Assembly: GCA_046349955.1 (NCBI GenBank)
Contig: JAXMBI010000021.1
Coordinates: 62,001-126,000, forward strand
Length of the DNA stretch: 64,000 bases
Source of the DNA: JBGAPH01 sp046349955
Lineage (GTDB): Bacteria > Planctomycetota > Planctomycetia > Pirellulales > JBGAPH01
Direction of reading: 5' to 3'
This document shows, one piece after another, positions 24,714-32,652 of this stretch. Within the stretch, counting starts at the first letter, position 1; the number at the start of each line of letters is the position of its first letter. Below the pieces are notes generated by a model. The model was not told the origin of the DNA and did no database searches. It worked only from the letters and a program-made list of their open reading frames with translations. The translations under genes and the position numbers were made by a program.

Positions 24714-26245
24714 TACACGCGGGCGGTCGCCGGCTTGGCCGACGCAAACTGCAATTGGAACTCCCCGATCGCGGCGATCAGCGCCTTCTCGGTTTCGGAG
24801 TCGAGGTCCTTGGTTTCCACGATCTTGTTGCGGATTTCCGGCTTCTGATCCCGCATGAACGTGTGGAACTCGCGCTCCCAGCGACCGACTTCGCTGATCG
24901 GCACCTTGTCCAAGTGGCCGCGCGTGCCGGCGTAAATGCTAAGCACCTGATCGTAGACGTCGAGCGGCCGGTACTGCCCTTGTTTGAGCAGCTCGTACAT
25001 CCGGTAGCCGCGGTCGAGCCGCGACTGCGTCGCCGGGTCGAGCTCGGTGCCGAGCTGAGCGAAAGCTTCCAGCTCGCGGAAGGCGGCCAAGTCGAGCCGC
25101 AGACCGCCGGCGACCTTCTTCATCGCCTTGATCTGAGCGGCGCCGCCCACGCGGGAAACCGAGATGCCTACGTTCATGGCCGGACGCTGGCCGCGGAAGA
25201 ACAAGTCGGGCTGCAGGTAGATCTGGCCGTCGGTGATCGAGATCACGTTCGTGGGAATGTAGGCCGACACCTCGCCTTCGAGCGTTTCGATGATCGGCAG
25301 CGACGTGAGCGAGCCGCCGCCGAGCTCGTCGCTGAGCTTGGCCGACCGCTCGAGCAGCCGGCTATGGGCATAGAACACGTCGCCCGGATAGGCTTCGCGT
25401 CCCGGTGGACGCCGCATGAGCAACGAAAGCTGGCGATAGGCCTGGGCCTGCTTGGAAAGATCGTCGTAGATGATCAGCGAGTGCCCGCCGTTGTACATGA
25501 AGTACTCGGCCATCGAGGTGCCCGCATAGGGGGCGATGTACTGCAGCGGAGCGGGGTCGCTGGCGCCGGCGACGATCACCGTGGTGAAGTCCATGGCGCC
25601 GTGCTCGCGGAGGGCCTCGATCACCGCAGCGACGGTCGATTCCTTCTGGCCGATCGCGATGTAGAAGCACTTCACGCCGGAGCCGCGCTGATTGATGATC
25701 GCGTCCACGCCGATGGCCGTTTTGCCGGTCTTGCGATCGCCGATGATCAGTTCGCGCTGGCCGCGGCCGATCGGCGTCATGGCGTCGATGGCCTTGATGC
25801 CCGTCTGCAGCGGCTCGCGCACAGGCTGGCGGCCGGCAATGCCGGGGGCCATGAACTCCAGGTCGCGGCGGTCGCTGGTGACGACCGGGCCCTTGCCGTC
25901 GAGCGGCTGACCGAGCGGATCGAGCACGCGGCCGACCACGGCCGGGCCGACCGGCACGCTGAGCAGGCGGCCGGTGCTGCGCACCTCGTCGCCTTCGTTG
26001 ATCTTCAGGTAATCGCCGAGAATGATCACGCCCACGGAGCCTTCTTCGAGATTGAAGGCTACGCCGGTGACTCCTCCGGAGAACTCGACCATTTCCCCGG
26101 CCATGACGCCGGAGAGGCCGTAGACGCGCGCAATGCCGTCGCCCACCTCGAGAACTTGCCCGACTTCGCGGACATCGATCTGCGACTGGTACTGCTCAAT
26201 CTCCTGTTGGATTACAGAAGCGATCTCGCCGGCTTTGAATTTCAT
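24713..26245 (-). CDS. atpA: ATP synthase alpha subunit
   Basis: The 510-aa regulatory F1 subunit starts MKFKAGEIASVIQQEIEQYQ. It shows the P-loop GDRKTGKTA, the QKESTVAAVIEALREHGAMDFTTVI segment, MRRPPGREAYPGDVFYAHSRLLER and VSRVGGAAQIKAMKKVAGGLRLDLAAFRELEAFAQ. Length and motifs are typical. Its start lies inside the 3' end of atpH, with a 50-nt overlap, which suggests translational coupling. Confidence 0.97.
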   Translation of the reverse strand: MKFKAGEIASVIQQEIEQYQSQIDVREVGQVLEVGDGIARVYGLSGVMAGEMVEFSGGVTGVAFNLEEGSVGVIILGDYLKINEGDEVRSTGRLLSVPVGPAVVGRVLDPLGQPLDGKGPVVTSDRRDLEFMAPGIAGRQPVREPLQTGIKAIDAMTPIGRGQRELIIGDRKTGKTAIGVDAIINQRGSGVKCFYIAIGQKESTVAAVIEALREHGAMDFTTVIVAGASDPAPLQYIAPYAGTSMAEYFMYNGGHSLIIYDDLSKQAQAYRQLSLLMRRPPGREAYPGDVFYAHSRLLERSAKLSDELGGGSLTSLPIIETLEGEVSAYIPTNVISITDGQIYLQPDLFFRGQRPAMNVGISVSRVGGAAQIKAMKKVAGGLRLDLAAFRELEAFAQLGTELDPATQSRLDRGYRMYELLKQGQYRPLDVYDQVLSIYAGTRGHLDKVPISEVGRWEREFHTFMRDQKPEIRNKIVETKDLDSETEKALIAAIGEFQLQFASAKPATARV

Positions 26246-26828
26246 GAATGCTCCTGTCGATCATTTGCGTCCGCAGCCGCGCGAGTCGCGACGCCACGGA
26301 GCCATCGTAGACGGTGTCCCCGACGCGAATCAGAATGCCGCCGATCAGCTCGGGCCGTACGGCCACTTCGAGCACCGGCTCCCCCCCCAACATGGCCCGC
26401 AACTTTTCGGTCAGCTCGCCCAGCATGGGCTTGTCGAGCGCCGTGGCGGCCGTAATCCTCACCCGCTTCCGCCCTCGTTGCTCGTCATAGCGTGCACGTA
26501 CCTCCCGGCCGATCGCCTGCAGGGCGTCGAGCCGTCCATGCGAGGAGAGCACCTTGAGAAAGCTCAGCAGCAAGGGCGAAGCCTTGCCGCCGAAGACGCG
26601 GTCGATGAGCGCGGTCTTTTCCTCATGCGCCAGTCGCCGCGATCCCAGCACCGCGGCGAACTGCGGCTGGGGAACCAGCACGTCGTCGACCAGGCTGGTC
26701 AGCTCTTCTACCCGCGCCGCGGTTTCGCCGGCCTTCTCCGTCGAAGCCAGAAACGCCTTGGCGTAGACCAGGGCAACCTGTTCCTGGCCGACGTTGATGG
26801 CGGATTCCGAGGTGGCTGAAGCGCTCAT
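26196..26828 (-). CDS. atpH: ATP synthase delta subunit
   Basis: This 210-aa stator protein links the b subunits to the top of F1. The N-terminal helical bundle is recognisable (VALVYAKAFLASTEKAGETAARVEEL), as is the C-terminal part ending EVAVRPELIGGILIRVGDTVYDGSVASRLARLRTQM, which is strongly conserved in delta subunits. The last 16 codons overlap the start of atpA. Confidence 0.95.
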   Translation of the reverse strand: MSASATSESAINVGQEQVALVYAKAFLASTEKAGETAARVEELTSLVDDVLVPQPQFAAVLGSRRLAHEEKTALIDRVFGGKASPLLLSFLKVLSSHGRLDALQAIGREVRARYDEQRGRKRVRITAATALDKPMLGELTEKLRAMLGGEPVLEVAVRPELIGGILIRVGDTVYDGSVASRLARLRTQMIDRSIHEIQSRRDRFCNPTGD

Positions 26829-26865
26829 GGCTTACACGCAACAAAAAGAACGGAAGAAGCGATCG

Positions 26866-27495
26866 TTAGTTGGCGCTCGGCTTCGAGGCCGCGAACTCCG
26901 TAAGAGCGTCGCGCACGAGCTGCGCCTGGTCCTGCGGACCGAGCTGGCTTCGCAGGATGCGGCCGGCCAGGCCAACCGCCATGTTGGCGCTCTGCTCGGC
27001 CAACTCCTTGATCGCCCGGTCGGTCGCCAGGTCGATGTCCCGCAAGGCCCGGTCGCGCTCGGTCTGGGCCTCGGCGCGGGCTTCGACGAGAATCGACTGC
27101 TTGGTGTGCTCGGCGTCGCGGCGGGCTTCTTCGAGGATGCCGCGCACTTCCTCGTGCGCCTGGGCCAGCCGCCGCTCATAGTCGGCGAGCAGCGCCTTGG
27201 CCTCGTCGTTGGCGCGCTGGGCCGCGGCGATGTTCTCCTCGATCGCATGCTCACGGGCTTCGAGCGCCTCGGAGATCGGCCCCCACGCAAACTTGGAAAG
27301 CACGATCATGAGCACCACGAACACCACGAACGTCCAGATCATCAGGTCGGGATCGACCGTGAGCGGATCGGGCGCCGCCGCGGCGGCCGGGGCATGGCCA
27401 TCGCCCTGTGCTTCGTCGGCAGCCCGCGCCGCGGGCGCAGCGCCGAGCGCAACGCCGCACACCACCAGGGCCAAGAACCAGCGCAAACCAGTCAT
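26866..27495 (-). CDS. atpF: ATP synthase b subunit with an N-terminal signal-like segment
   Basis: I chose the ATG at 27495 (GGGAG 9 nt upstream), giving 209 aa; the frame runs to 27558 but the extra residues look non-coding. Residues 1-27 resemble a cleavable signal peptide (MTGLRWFLALVVCGVALGAAPAARA). A short polar stretch precedes the membrane anchor (about 48-68, MIWTFVVFVVLMIVLSKFAW). The rest is a long charged coiled coil forming the peripheral stalk. An extra signal sequence is unusual for subunit b in general. Confidence 0.93.
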   Translation of the reverse strand: MTGLRWFLALVVCGVALGAAPAARAADEAQGDGHAPAAAAAPDPLTVDPDLMIWTFVVFVVLMIVLSKFAWGPISEALEAREHAIEENIAAAQRANDEAKALLADYERRLAQAHEEVRGILEEARRDAEHTKQSILVEARAEAQTERDRALRDIDLATDRAIKELAEQSANMAVGLAGRILRSQLGPQDQAQLVRDALTEFAASKPSAN

Positions 27496-27539
27496 TCGCC
27501 AAGCTCCCGCGGAACGACGAGCATTCCGCGCTACGCGAC

Positions 27540-27860
27540 CTAGTTGAACAACATGCACACGATCAGACCGAAGAACGTGGCGCCTTCGATCAGAGCCGCC
27601 GAAATGATCATGGCCGTTTGAATGTTGCCGGCCACTTCGGGCTGGCGGGCCATGCTGTCGACCGCGTGCGAGCCGATCTTGCCGATGCCCAGGGCGGCAC
27701 CAATGATCACCAAGCCGGCGCCAAACGCGCCGCCGAGATAGATCAGACGGGCGCTTGCCACGTTCGGGTTGCCGGCCGCGGCGGCGTCTTGGGCCATGGC
27801 CGGGGCGGCGACCGCCAGAATCGAAACCACGAACAGCGTAATCAGCAGCAGACGATTCAC
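27540..27860 (-). CDS. atpE: ATP synthase c subunit (rotor ring) with signal-like leader
   Basis: The product is 106 aa from the GTG at 27860, which has AAGGAG 9 nt upstream. A signal-like leader (about 1-24, ending APAMAQ) precedes the two c-ring helices. These are joined by the conserved polar loop RQPE at 72-75. Helix 2 has the ion-binding Glu at about 92 (ALIEGATFFGLIVCML). The Gln and Ser that mark sodium-binding rings are absent, so protons are the likely coupling ion. A longer frame through this region extends into atpB on the minus strand but is an artefact of reading past the GTG. Confidence 0.95.
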   Translation of the reverse strand: MNRLLLITLFVVSILAVAAPAMAQDAAAAGNPNVASARLIYLGGAFGAGLVIIGAALGIGKIGSHAVDSMARQPEVAGNIQTAMIISAALIEGATFFGLIVCMLFN

Positions 27861-27928
27861 GACGAGTTTCTCCTTCGTTTTGGGAAGTGAGCGGACGTTG
27901 ATTCGGTCGGTAAACACAAACCGGCAGG

Positions 27929-28873
27929 CTAGTGCGGATGCACCGCCATGCCGATGAACAGGGCGGACAAAAACGTGAAGATGTAGGCCTGCAAGAAGGC
28001 CACGAACAACTCGAGCAGACTCAGCCCCACGGCGCCGAACACGCTGGCCGGGGCCACGCCCCACCAGGCGGCGCTGCCGGCCGACGCGGCGATGAACCCG
28101 ACGATGACGGCCAACACCAAGTGGCCGGCCATCATGTTGGCGAGCAACCGCACGGCCAGCACGAAGTGCTTGATGCCCATGCCGAGGATTTCGATGGCGA
28201 AGATCATCGGCTTGAGCAGAATCGCCAGCGGCAACGGCAAATCCATGTGGGGCACCTGAGCCTTGAGGAACCCAAACGGCCCGAGTTCGAACATGCCGGC
28301 GATGCAGACGGTGCAAAACGTAATGAAGGCCAAGGCGGCCGTCGTGGCCAAGGCGCCCGTGGCCGAGCCCAGCCAGGGAATCAATCCCAGCAGGTTGTTG
28401 ATCAGCACGAAGAAGAACAGCGTCCAAAGGAAGGGAACGAACTTGTCGGCCCCGTGGCCGCCGATCGCTGGACGGGCCACCTGATCGCGGATGAACAGCA
28501 TCATCGCCTCGAACAGGTTCCAGGGCTTCCCCTTGGGAGGCTTGCCGCCGCGGACCTTGCTGGCGATCCAGATGAAGATGCCGGCGATCAGCAGGGCGGC
28601 CAGGACCTCGAGGACCATGAACTTGGTCAACTTGAAGTCGAGCGGCTGGATCGGGCCGTAGCCCTTGAAGATCGGCGTGCTGAGTTGAATCGGTTGCGGC
28701 AGCGGCACGTGGCCGTCTGGAAAGTACCGATTCTTGGGAATCTCGAAGTACGTGGCGTCCTGAACGTGGGCGAAGAGGTGCGCGGGATCGAACGGATTGT
28801 GGGCGTGGTGCGCCCCTTCGCCGTGGCTGGCGTCCGCGTGCTCTGCGGCCGGAGATTCTTGGGAATCGGCCAT
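27929..28873 (-). CDS. atpB: ATP synthase a subunit (proton channel)
   Basis: The 314-aa polytopic Fo protein has a His-rich polar N-terminal extension (about residues 10-30), then the a-subunit helices. The essential Arg lies in AVRLLANMMAGH, and the last helix contains LLELFVAFLQAYIFTFLSALFIG. It forms the two half-channels against the c ring. It follows the atpI-like gene by 6 bp and precedes atpE by 68 bp. Confidence 0.96.
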   Translation of the reverse strand: MADSQESPAAEHADASHGEGAHHAHNPFDPAHLFAHVQDATYFEIPKNRYFPDGHVPLPQPIQLSTPIFKGYGPIQPLDFKLTKFMVLEVLAALLIAGIFIWIASKVRGGKPPKGKPWNLFEAMMLFIRDQVARPAIGGHGADKFVPFLWTLFFFVLINNLLGLIPWLGSATGALATTAALAFITFCTVCIAGMFELGPFGFLKAQVPHMDLPLPLAILLKPMIFAIEILGMGIKHFVLAVRLLANMMAGHLVLAVIVGFIAASAGSAAWWGVAPASVFGAVGLSLLELFVAFLQAYIFTFLSALFIGMAVHPH

Positions 28874-28879
28874 AGCGCG

Positions 28880-29320
28880 TTAGGCAACCCCCTGGGCGCG
28901 ACGCCGCGGCAGCGCGGCCACGAGGGCCACGACCTCCAGCGTCAGCGTCAGCATGTAGAAGAAGATCACGTAGAAGATGAAGCCGGCGGCCGAGAGCGCG
29001 GCGTCGTGGCGCTGGAGCCACACGCCCAAGCCCAGCGGCACGCCCAGCCGCGGGAACATGCCCAGCACGTAGCGGGCATAGGCCAACGAGGCCGCCGGAG
29101 GCACGAGGGCGGCGGCGAGCTCCCCCATCGCCACGCCGGCGACGCAGACGAACTCGGCAGTCAGCGGAGCGACCGCGGCCGCGGGCCCGCCCACCAGGGC
29201 GGTAAGAACCACCAAGGGCAGCCCGGCGAGCAAGGCGACGAGCGCGATTCCAACCAGGCGCAGCGGCAGGGGCGAGCCGGAAAGCCGCACGAAGAATCGT
29301 TGAACCGCCGCGTAAAGCAT
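28880..29320 (-). CDS. AtpI-like membrane protein of the atp operon
   Basis: The 146-aa product has four hydrophobic segments and little else (VGIALVALLAGLPLVVLTAL near the start, AAGFIFYVIFFYMLTLTLEVVALVAAL near the end). Position between the AtpZ-like gene and atpB, size and four-helix layout match ATP synthase protein I, a poorly conserved helper thought to assist c-ring assembly or magnesium supply. Sequence identity to AtpI is not obvious, so the call rests mainly on context. Confidence 0.6.
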   Translation of the reverse strand: MLYAAVQRFFVRLSGSPLPLRLVGIALVALLAGLPLVVLTALVGGPAAAVAPLTAEFVCVAGVAMGELAAALVPPAASLAYARYVLGMFPRLGVPLGLGVWLQRHDAALSAAGFIFYVIFFYMLTLTLEVVALVAALPRRRAQGVA

Positions 29321-29371
29321 TGTGTGGGCTCCGGCCGTTGGCCGCCGGAAACCGTATTGGGAGTCAGAGCC

Positions 29372-29593
29372 TCATTTCGAGCGAGGCTTGAGCATCTGCA
29401 ACAGGTGCCAGATTCCGAGCACCATTCCGCCCCCAAAACCGAGCAGGGCGAAAACAAGCTTCGTCCCGAGGCGGCCGTCGAGCCAAACACCGATCACGCC
29501 AGGCAAGACCATCTCTAAGGAGACGGTCATGATGCGTGAGGCCCACTCGGCGGCAACCGCCAGGGGGGAACGGTTTTCAGGCGAATCGGCCAC
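29372..29593 (-). CDS. AtpZ-like protein, probable first gene of the atp operon
   Basis: The C-terminal 60 residues fit the AtpZ/ATPase_gene1 pattern: two helices with SLEMVLPGVIGVWLDGRLGTKLVFALLGFGGGMVLGIWHLLQM. In other bacteria AtpZ works with AtpI in magnesium/calcium transport or Fo assembly. I prefer the GTG at 29593 (73 aa, starting VADSPENRSPL). The frame runs to 29689 and no clear ribosome-binding site decides between them. The predicted operon promoter lies at 29716-29744. Confidence 0.65.
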   Translation of the reverse strand: MADSPENRSPLAVAAEWASRIMTVSLEMVLPGVIGVWLDGRLGTKLVFALLGFGGGMVLGIWHLLQMLKPRSK

Positions 29594-29715
29594 AACCGGA
29601 CAGGTGTGAGGCAGCCCCGCAGGAGGCCGCCAGGCTGGTTGACGCCCTAGACATTCGGCTGGAAGAACCCAGCGAAAGGCCGAGCGCACAACTCGCTAAT
29701 CCCTCAAGACGGGCT

Positions 29716-29744
29716 ACTCTAACCGCGCCCAGAACGGGCGTCAA
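29716..29744 (-). promoter_or_regulatory. Predicted promoter of the atp operon
   Basis: On the minus strand, TTGACG (29739-29744) and TAGAGT (29716-29721) are 17 bp apart, predicting a start near 29709. It is the only reasonable sigma-70-like pair in the 750-bp region ahead of the operon. Confidence 0.5.
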
Positions 29745-29762
29745 TTGTCTGGGGCATGAATT

Positions 29763-29778
29763 CGTGATTTTTTTCACA
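29763..29778. promoter_or_regulatory. CRP/FNR-type palindrome near -61 of the atp promoter
   Basis: CGTGA-TTTTTT-TCACA matches the TGTGA-N6-TCACA pattern at nine of ten positions. Its centre is about 61 bp from the predicted atp start, the class I activator position known for CRP in other bacteria. Confidence 0.45.
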
Positions 29779-29969
29779 ATGTCGGATTCGTCGACGCAAA
29801 ACATTATGTTTGTTTGAGTTGTGGATCACGGGTTTTTGCGAATTCTGGGCTGAGGAGCCGCTCGAAGGCGGCCCCCAGCGGCCGCTCGGGAGCAATTCCC
29901 GCACTTTCCCAAAAAATCTTTGCGTCCAGACTCCGCCGCACCAGGGGTTCGTTGCGTAGTTTTCGTAGA

Positions 29970-29985
29970 GTGATTACAATCACAT
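29970..29985. promoter_or_regulatory. Second CRP/FNR-type palindrome
   Basis: AGTGATTACAATCACA also matches TGTGA-N6-TCACA at nine of ten positions. It lies about 207 bp from the first site, between the atp operon and the divergent DUF4912 gene. I could not find a good promoter next to it, so which gene it serves is unclear. Confidence 0.45.
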
Positions 29986-30344
29986 TTGTCAGTGCAACCC
30001 AACCCTCGCCAGGGGCGAACGGTCCGGCGGAGCGCAAGACGGCGCGACGCAAACCATTCAAGTGACTGGAGATCGGGTTCGGGCCCTCGACGGTCGAAGC
30101 AGCAGCAGGCAAGAGCGTACCCACCTACCGACGCACATTTTCGATCGACCGGCGCCGGTTCTCCCTAGGGCGAACCGCGCACCGAAGGCAGGCCTGACCT
30201 CTCGCGGACCAGGGATCGAACCGCGGGCGCTAGCGTTCTATCGCTAGGGACGGCGCGAGCACACATTCACGGCGCCGCCGTGGGGCCCCAATACCCCCTC
30301 GGCGCGCGCTCCGACCGGCCACGGCCTGGAGGTCCATCCGCTTG
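29986..30344. other. Intergenic region upstream of the DUF4912 gene
   Basis: No convincing gene lies here. A perfect 6-bp hairpin CTAGCG-TTCTAT-CGCTAG occupies 30230-30247, about 98 bp ahead of the DUF4912 start. On the minus strand, 30207-30226 resembles a tRNA T-arm, but no cloverleaf can be built around it. GGAGG at 30328-30332 is the likely ribosome-binding site of the next gene. Confidence 0.4.
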
Positions 30345-31520
30345 ATGACCGTCGCTACTCTCAAAGCGTATACGCTCAAGGACCTGGCCAAAATGGCGCG
30401 GCAGCGCGGCGTGCAGGGCTGGCATTCGATGCGCAAAGACCAACTCGTCCGTGCACTCGCGGCCAAGGCCCGCGCGAAGGACGCGGTCGAACGCCGCGCC
30501 GCCAAGCCCGCTACGGCCTCTCCCACGAACGGCCACGCGAAGCGGGCGGCGCGCCCTGCGGCCCCGGCAGTGCGCGGCGGAACCACCGCTCAACAGATCG
30601 TGCCGGCCACCACCGGCCGGCGCACGGCGTTTCTCAAGCGGCTGGAAGAAGTTCGCCAACAGCAGCAGCGTTGGAAGGACCTCTCGGTCAAGCAGCCAGG
30701 CGCGAGCCCGAGCACGTTCAATAAAGACCGACTCGTGGTCATGGTGCGCGATCCCTTTTGGCTCCACGCCTATTGGGAGATCACCCGCCAGAGCGTCGAG
30801 CGGGCCCAGGCCGCCATGGCCTATAGCTGGCATTCGGCCCGTCCGGTGCTGCGGCTCTACGAGGTGACGGGTGTCAGCGGCACAGGCGCCACCGCCGAGC
30901 GTTGGGTGGGAGACATCGGCATCCACGGCGGCGTGAACAACTGGTACGTCGACGTGCAGGAGCCCCCCAAGACCTTCCGCCTCGACATTGGTTACCTGTC
31001 GGACGACGGCAAGTATCACTCGCTGGCCCGCAGCAACATGGTCACGACTCCGGCGGCGGCCGAAAGCGACGCGCTGGACCAAAATTGGACGCCGGTCGCC
31101 GAGCAGTTCGACAAGATCTTCGCCATGAGCAGCGGCTACTCGCGCGATGGCGCAAGCGCCGAGTTGCAGGAAATGCTCGAAGAACGCCTCCGCCGTCCCA
31201 TGGGCTCCCCCATGTTCACCCGCTTCGGCGCGGGCGCCGAGTCGCTGGCCCGCGACCAGGACGACTTCTTCTTCCAGGTCGAAGCCGAAGTGCTCCTCTA
31301 CGGGGCGACTAAGCCCGGCGCTTATGTCACCGTGCAAGGCGAGCCTGTGCGGCTGCGTCCCGACGGCACCTTCACTATGCGATTGAGCCTGCCCGACAAA
31401 CGCCAGGTGATTCCCGCAGTGTCGGCCAGTTCCGACGGCGTGGAGCAGCGCACGGTGGTGATCGCACTCGAGCGGAACACGAAGTATATGGAGCCGGTCA
31501 TCCGCGAGTCGGCCGACTAA
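30345..31520 (+). CDS. DUF4912 protein with N-terminal Rho-N/SAP-like domain
   Basis: The product is about 391 aa. A Rho-N/SAP-like helical motif opens it (TLKDLAKMARQRGVQGWHSMRKDQLVRAL, about residues 10-38), suggesting nucleic-acid binding. After a basic linker comes a DUF4912 domain (DRLVVMVRDPFWLHAYWEITRQSVERAQ, then RPVLRLYEV, GGVNNWYVDV, RLDIGYL). A C-terminal part contains VLLYGATKPGAYVTVQGEPVRLRPDGTF, an Ig-like fold. The start is TTG at 30342 or ATG at 30345; I prefer the ATG. The domain's biochemical role is unknown, though similar proteins occur in many planctomycetes and firmicutes. Confidence 0.85.
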   Translation: MTVATLKAYTLKDLAKMARQRGVQGWHSMRKDQLVRALAAKARAKDAVERRAAKPATASPTNGHAKRAARPAAPAVRGGTTAQQIVPATTGRRTAFLKRLEEVRQQQQRWKDLSVKQPGASPSTFNKDRLVVMVRDPFWLHAYWEITRQSVERAQAAMAYSWHSARPVLRLYEVTGVSGTGATAERWVGDIGIHGGVNNWYVDVQEPPKTFRLDIGYLSDDGKYHSLARSNMVTTPAAAESDALDQNWTPVAEQFDKIFAMSSGYSRDGASAELQEMLEERLRRPMGSPMFTRFGAGAESLARDQDDFFFQVEAEVLLYGATKPGAYVTVQGEPVRLRPDGTFTMRLSLPDKRQVIPAVSASSDGVEQRTVVIALERNTKYMEPVIRESAD

Positions 31521-31661
31521 TTTGACCGCAGCGACTGCCGGCTTGGTCACCGCGCCCAAACAATTCCCCCCTTTTTGGCCGGGAGTCTGGTCGTTACCAT
31601 GGCCGCAAGCGTCCGGTCGGCCTTCGCCGCCCCGGGCAAGCGCACCCGGCGATCGAGCGTC

Positions 31662-32015
31662 ATGGCCAAGACCATTGACTGGTACTATCACCGCAACGGC
31701 TGCAAGACCTGCGGCCGCGCCCAAGGTTTCTTAACCGAAGCCGGTGCTCGCGTAGCGGAGCAGATCGACGCCCGCAAGGAGCGGATGGGCAAGGCCGAGG
31801 CGGTGCGTCTGGCCCGTTCGGTCGATGAACTGTGGGTCACGCGCGGCAAGAAGATCGTCCATTTGAATCTCAAGAAGGATTCGATCGGGGACGACGAACT
31901 GGCCGGCTTGCTCCTGGGCCCCACGGGCAATCTACGCGCGCCCACCATGCGCCGCGGCCGAAAGCTGTTCGTCGGCTTCGAGCCGGCCGCGTTGGAAGGG
32001 GCCCTGCTGCACTAA
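31662..32015 (+). CDS. ArsC/Spx-like thioredoxin-fold protein
   Basis: The 117-aa product has an N-terminal CxxC redox motif in YHRNGCKTCGRAQGFL, as in ArsC-like proteins. A C-terminal part resembles the family's substrate-side region (LLLGPTGNLRAPTMRRGRKLFVGF, where ArsC/Spx proteins have LRRPI). The start at 31662 was chosen because the protein then begins at the first beta strand; starts at 31599 or 31575 would add a basic low-complexity leader. Whether it is a reductase or a regulator cannot be told. Confidence 0.75.
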   Translation: MAKTIDWYYHRNGCKTCGRAQGFLTEAGARVAEQIDARKERMGKAEAVRLARSVDELWVTRGKKIVHLNLKKDSIGDDELAGLLLGPTGNLRAPTMRRGRKLFVGFEPAALEGALLH

Positions 32016-32052
32016 AGGCGACGGAACCCTTGGTAATTGAGGGGCGAAGCCC

Positions 32053-32652
32053 ATGAATCCTGCGGACCAAACGGCCATCGAATCGGTCTTTCGCCTCGTG
32101 AACCGCGAGGTCTGGATCGTCACCGCCGGGCACGAGGAGCACCGCGGCGGCTTGGTCGCCACCTGGGTGTTGCAGGCCTCGATCGACCCCGAGAGCCCGC
32201 TGCTGGTCACCGGCATCGCCCCGAACCACTTCACTGCGGAACTCATCCAGCGCTCGCGGTCGTTTGCGGCGCATCTGATTCCGCTCCAACGCATCGACCT
32301 GGCCGAGCGGTTCGGCGTCGGCTCGAGCCGCACGCGCGACAAGTTCTCCGGCTTGGAAGTGCGGAAGGAAAAGACTGGCAGCCCGATTCTGGCCGACGCA
32401 CTGGCTTGGCTCGATTGCCGGCTCGTGGCCGAATACGACGCCGGCGACCGCGTGTATTTCTGGGGCGAAGTGGTCGGCGGGGGGCAAGGGCAGCCGGGGG
32501 CGCCCCTCACCGAGCGCGTGCTTTTCTCCGCGGCCGGCCCGGAACTGCTCCAGCGGCTCTCCTCCGATCGCGGCGCCGACATCGTGGTGCAGCGCCCCTT
32601 GCGGCAGAAATGGCGCGCGGCGGTCGAAACGCCGCAGGTCGCGTCGCTCTAA
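32053..32652 (+). CDS. Flavin reductase-like (FMN-binding split barrel) protein
   Basis: The 199-aa product fits the flavin reductase-like domain: VNREVWIVTAGHEEHRGGLVATWVLQASIDPESPLLVTGI at the start, a GSSRTRDKFSGLE segment, and LDCRLVAEYDAGDRVYFWGEVVGG later. Such proteins reduce FMN or FAD with NAD(P)H or hold FMN in small oxidases. It follows the ArsC-like gene by 37 bp. Its stop overlaps that of the convergent MFS gene by 4 bp. Confidence 0.85.
   Translation: MNPADQTAIESVFRLVNREVWIVTAGHEEHRGGLVATWVLQASIDPESPLLVTGIAPNHFTAELIQRSRSFAAHLIPLQRIDLAERFGVGSSRTRDKFSGLEVRKEKTGSPILADALAWLDCRLVAEYDAGDRVYFWGEVVGGGQGQPGAPLTERVLFSAAGPELLQRLSSDRGADIVVQRPLRQKWRAAVETPQVASL

Noticed and set aside
27861..29021. 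A long minus-strand frame that would fuse the region upstream of atpE with atpE
   Set aside because: The upstream part overlaps atpB in another frame and is low-complexity. The GTG at 27860 with AAGGAG gives a normal c subunit.
30207..30226. T-arm-like sequence on the minus strand (GGTTCGATCCCTGGT) suggesting a tRNA gene
   Set aside because: The expected 5-bp T-stem does not form, and no acceptor stem, D-arm plus anticodon arm could be built around it. The adjacent CTAGCG hairpin does not fit an anticodon arm. At most it is a decayed tRNA fragment.
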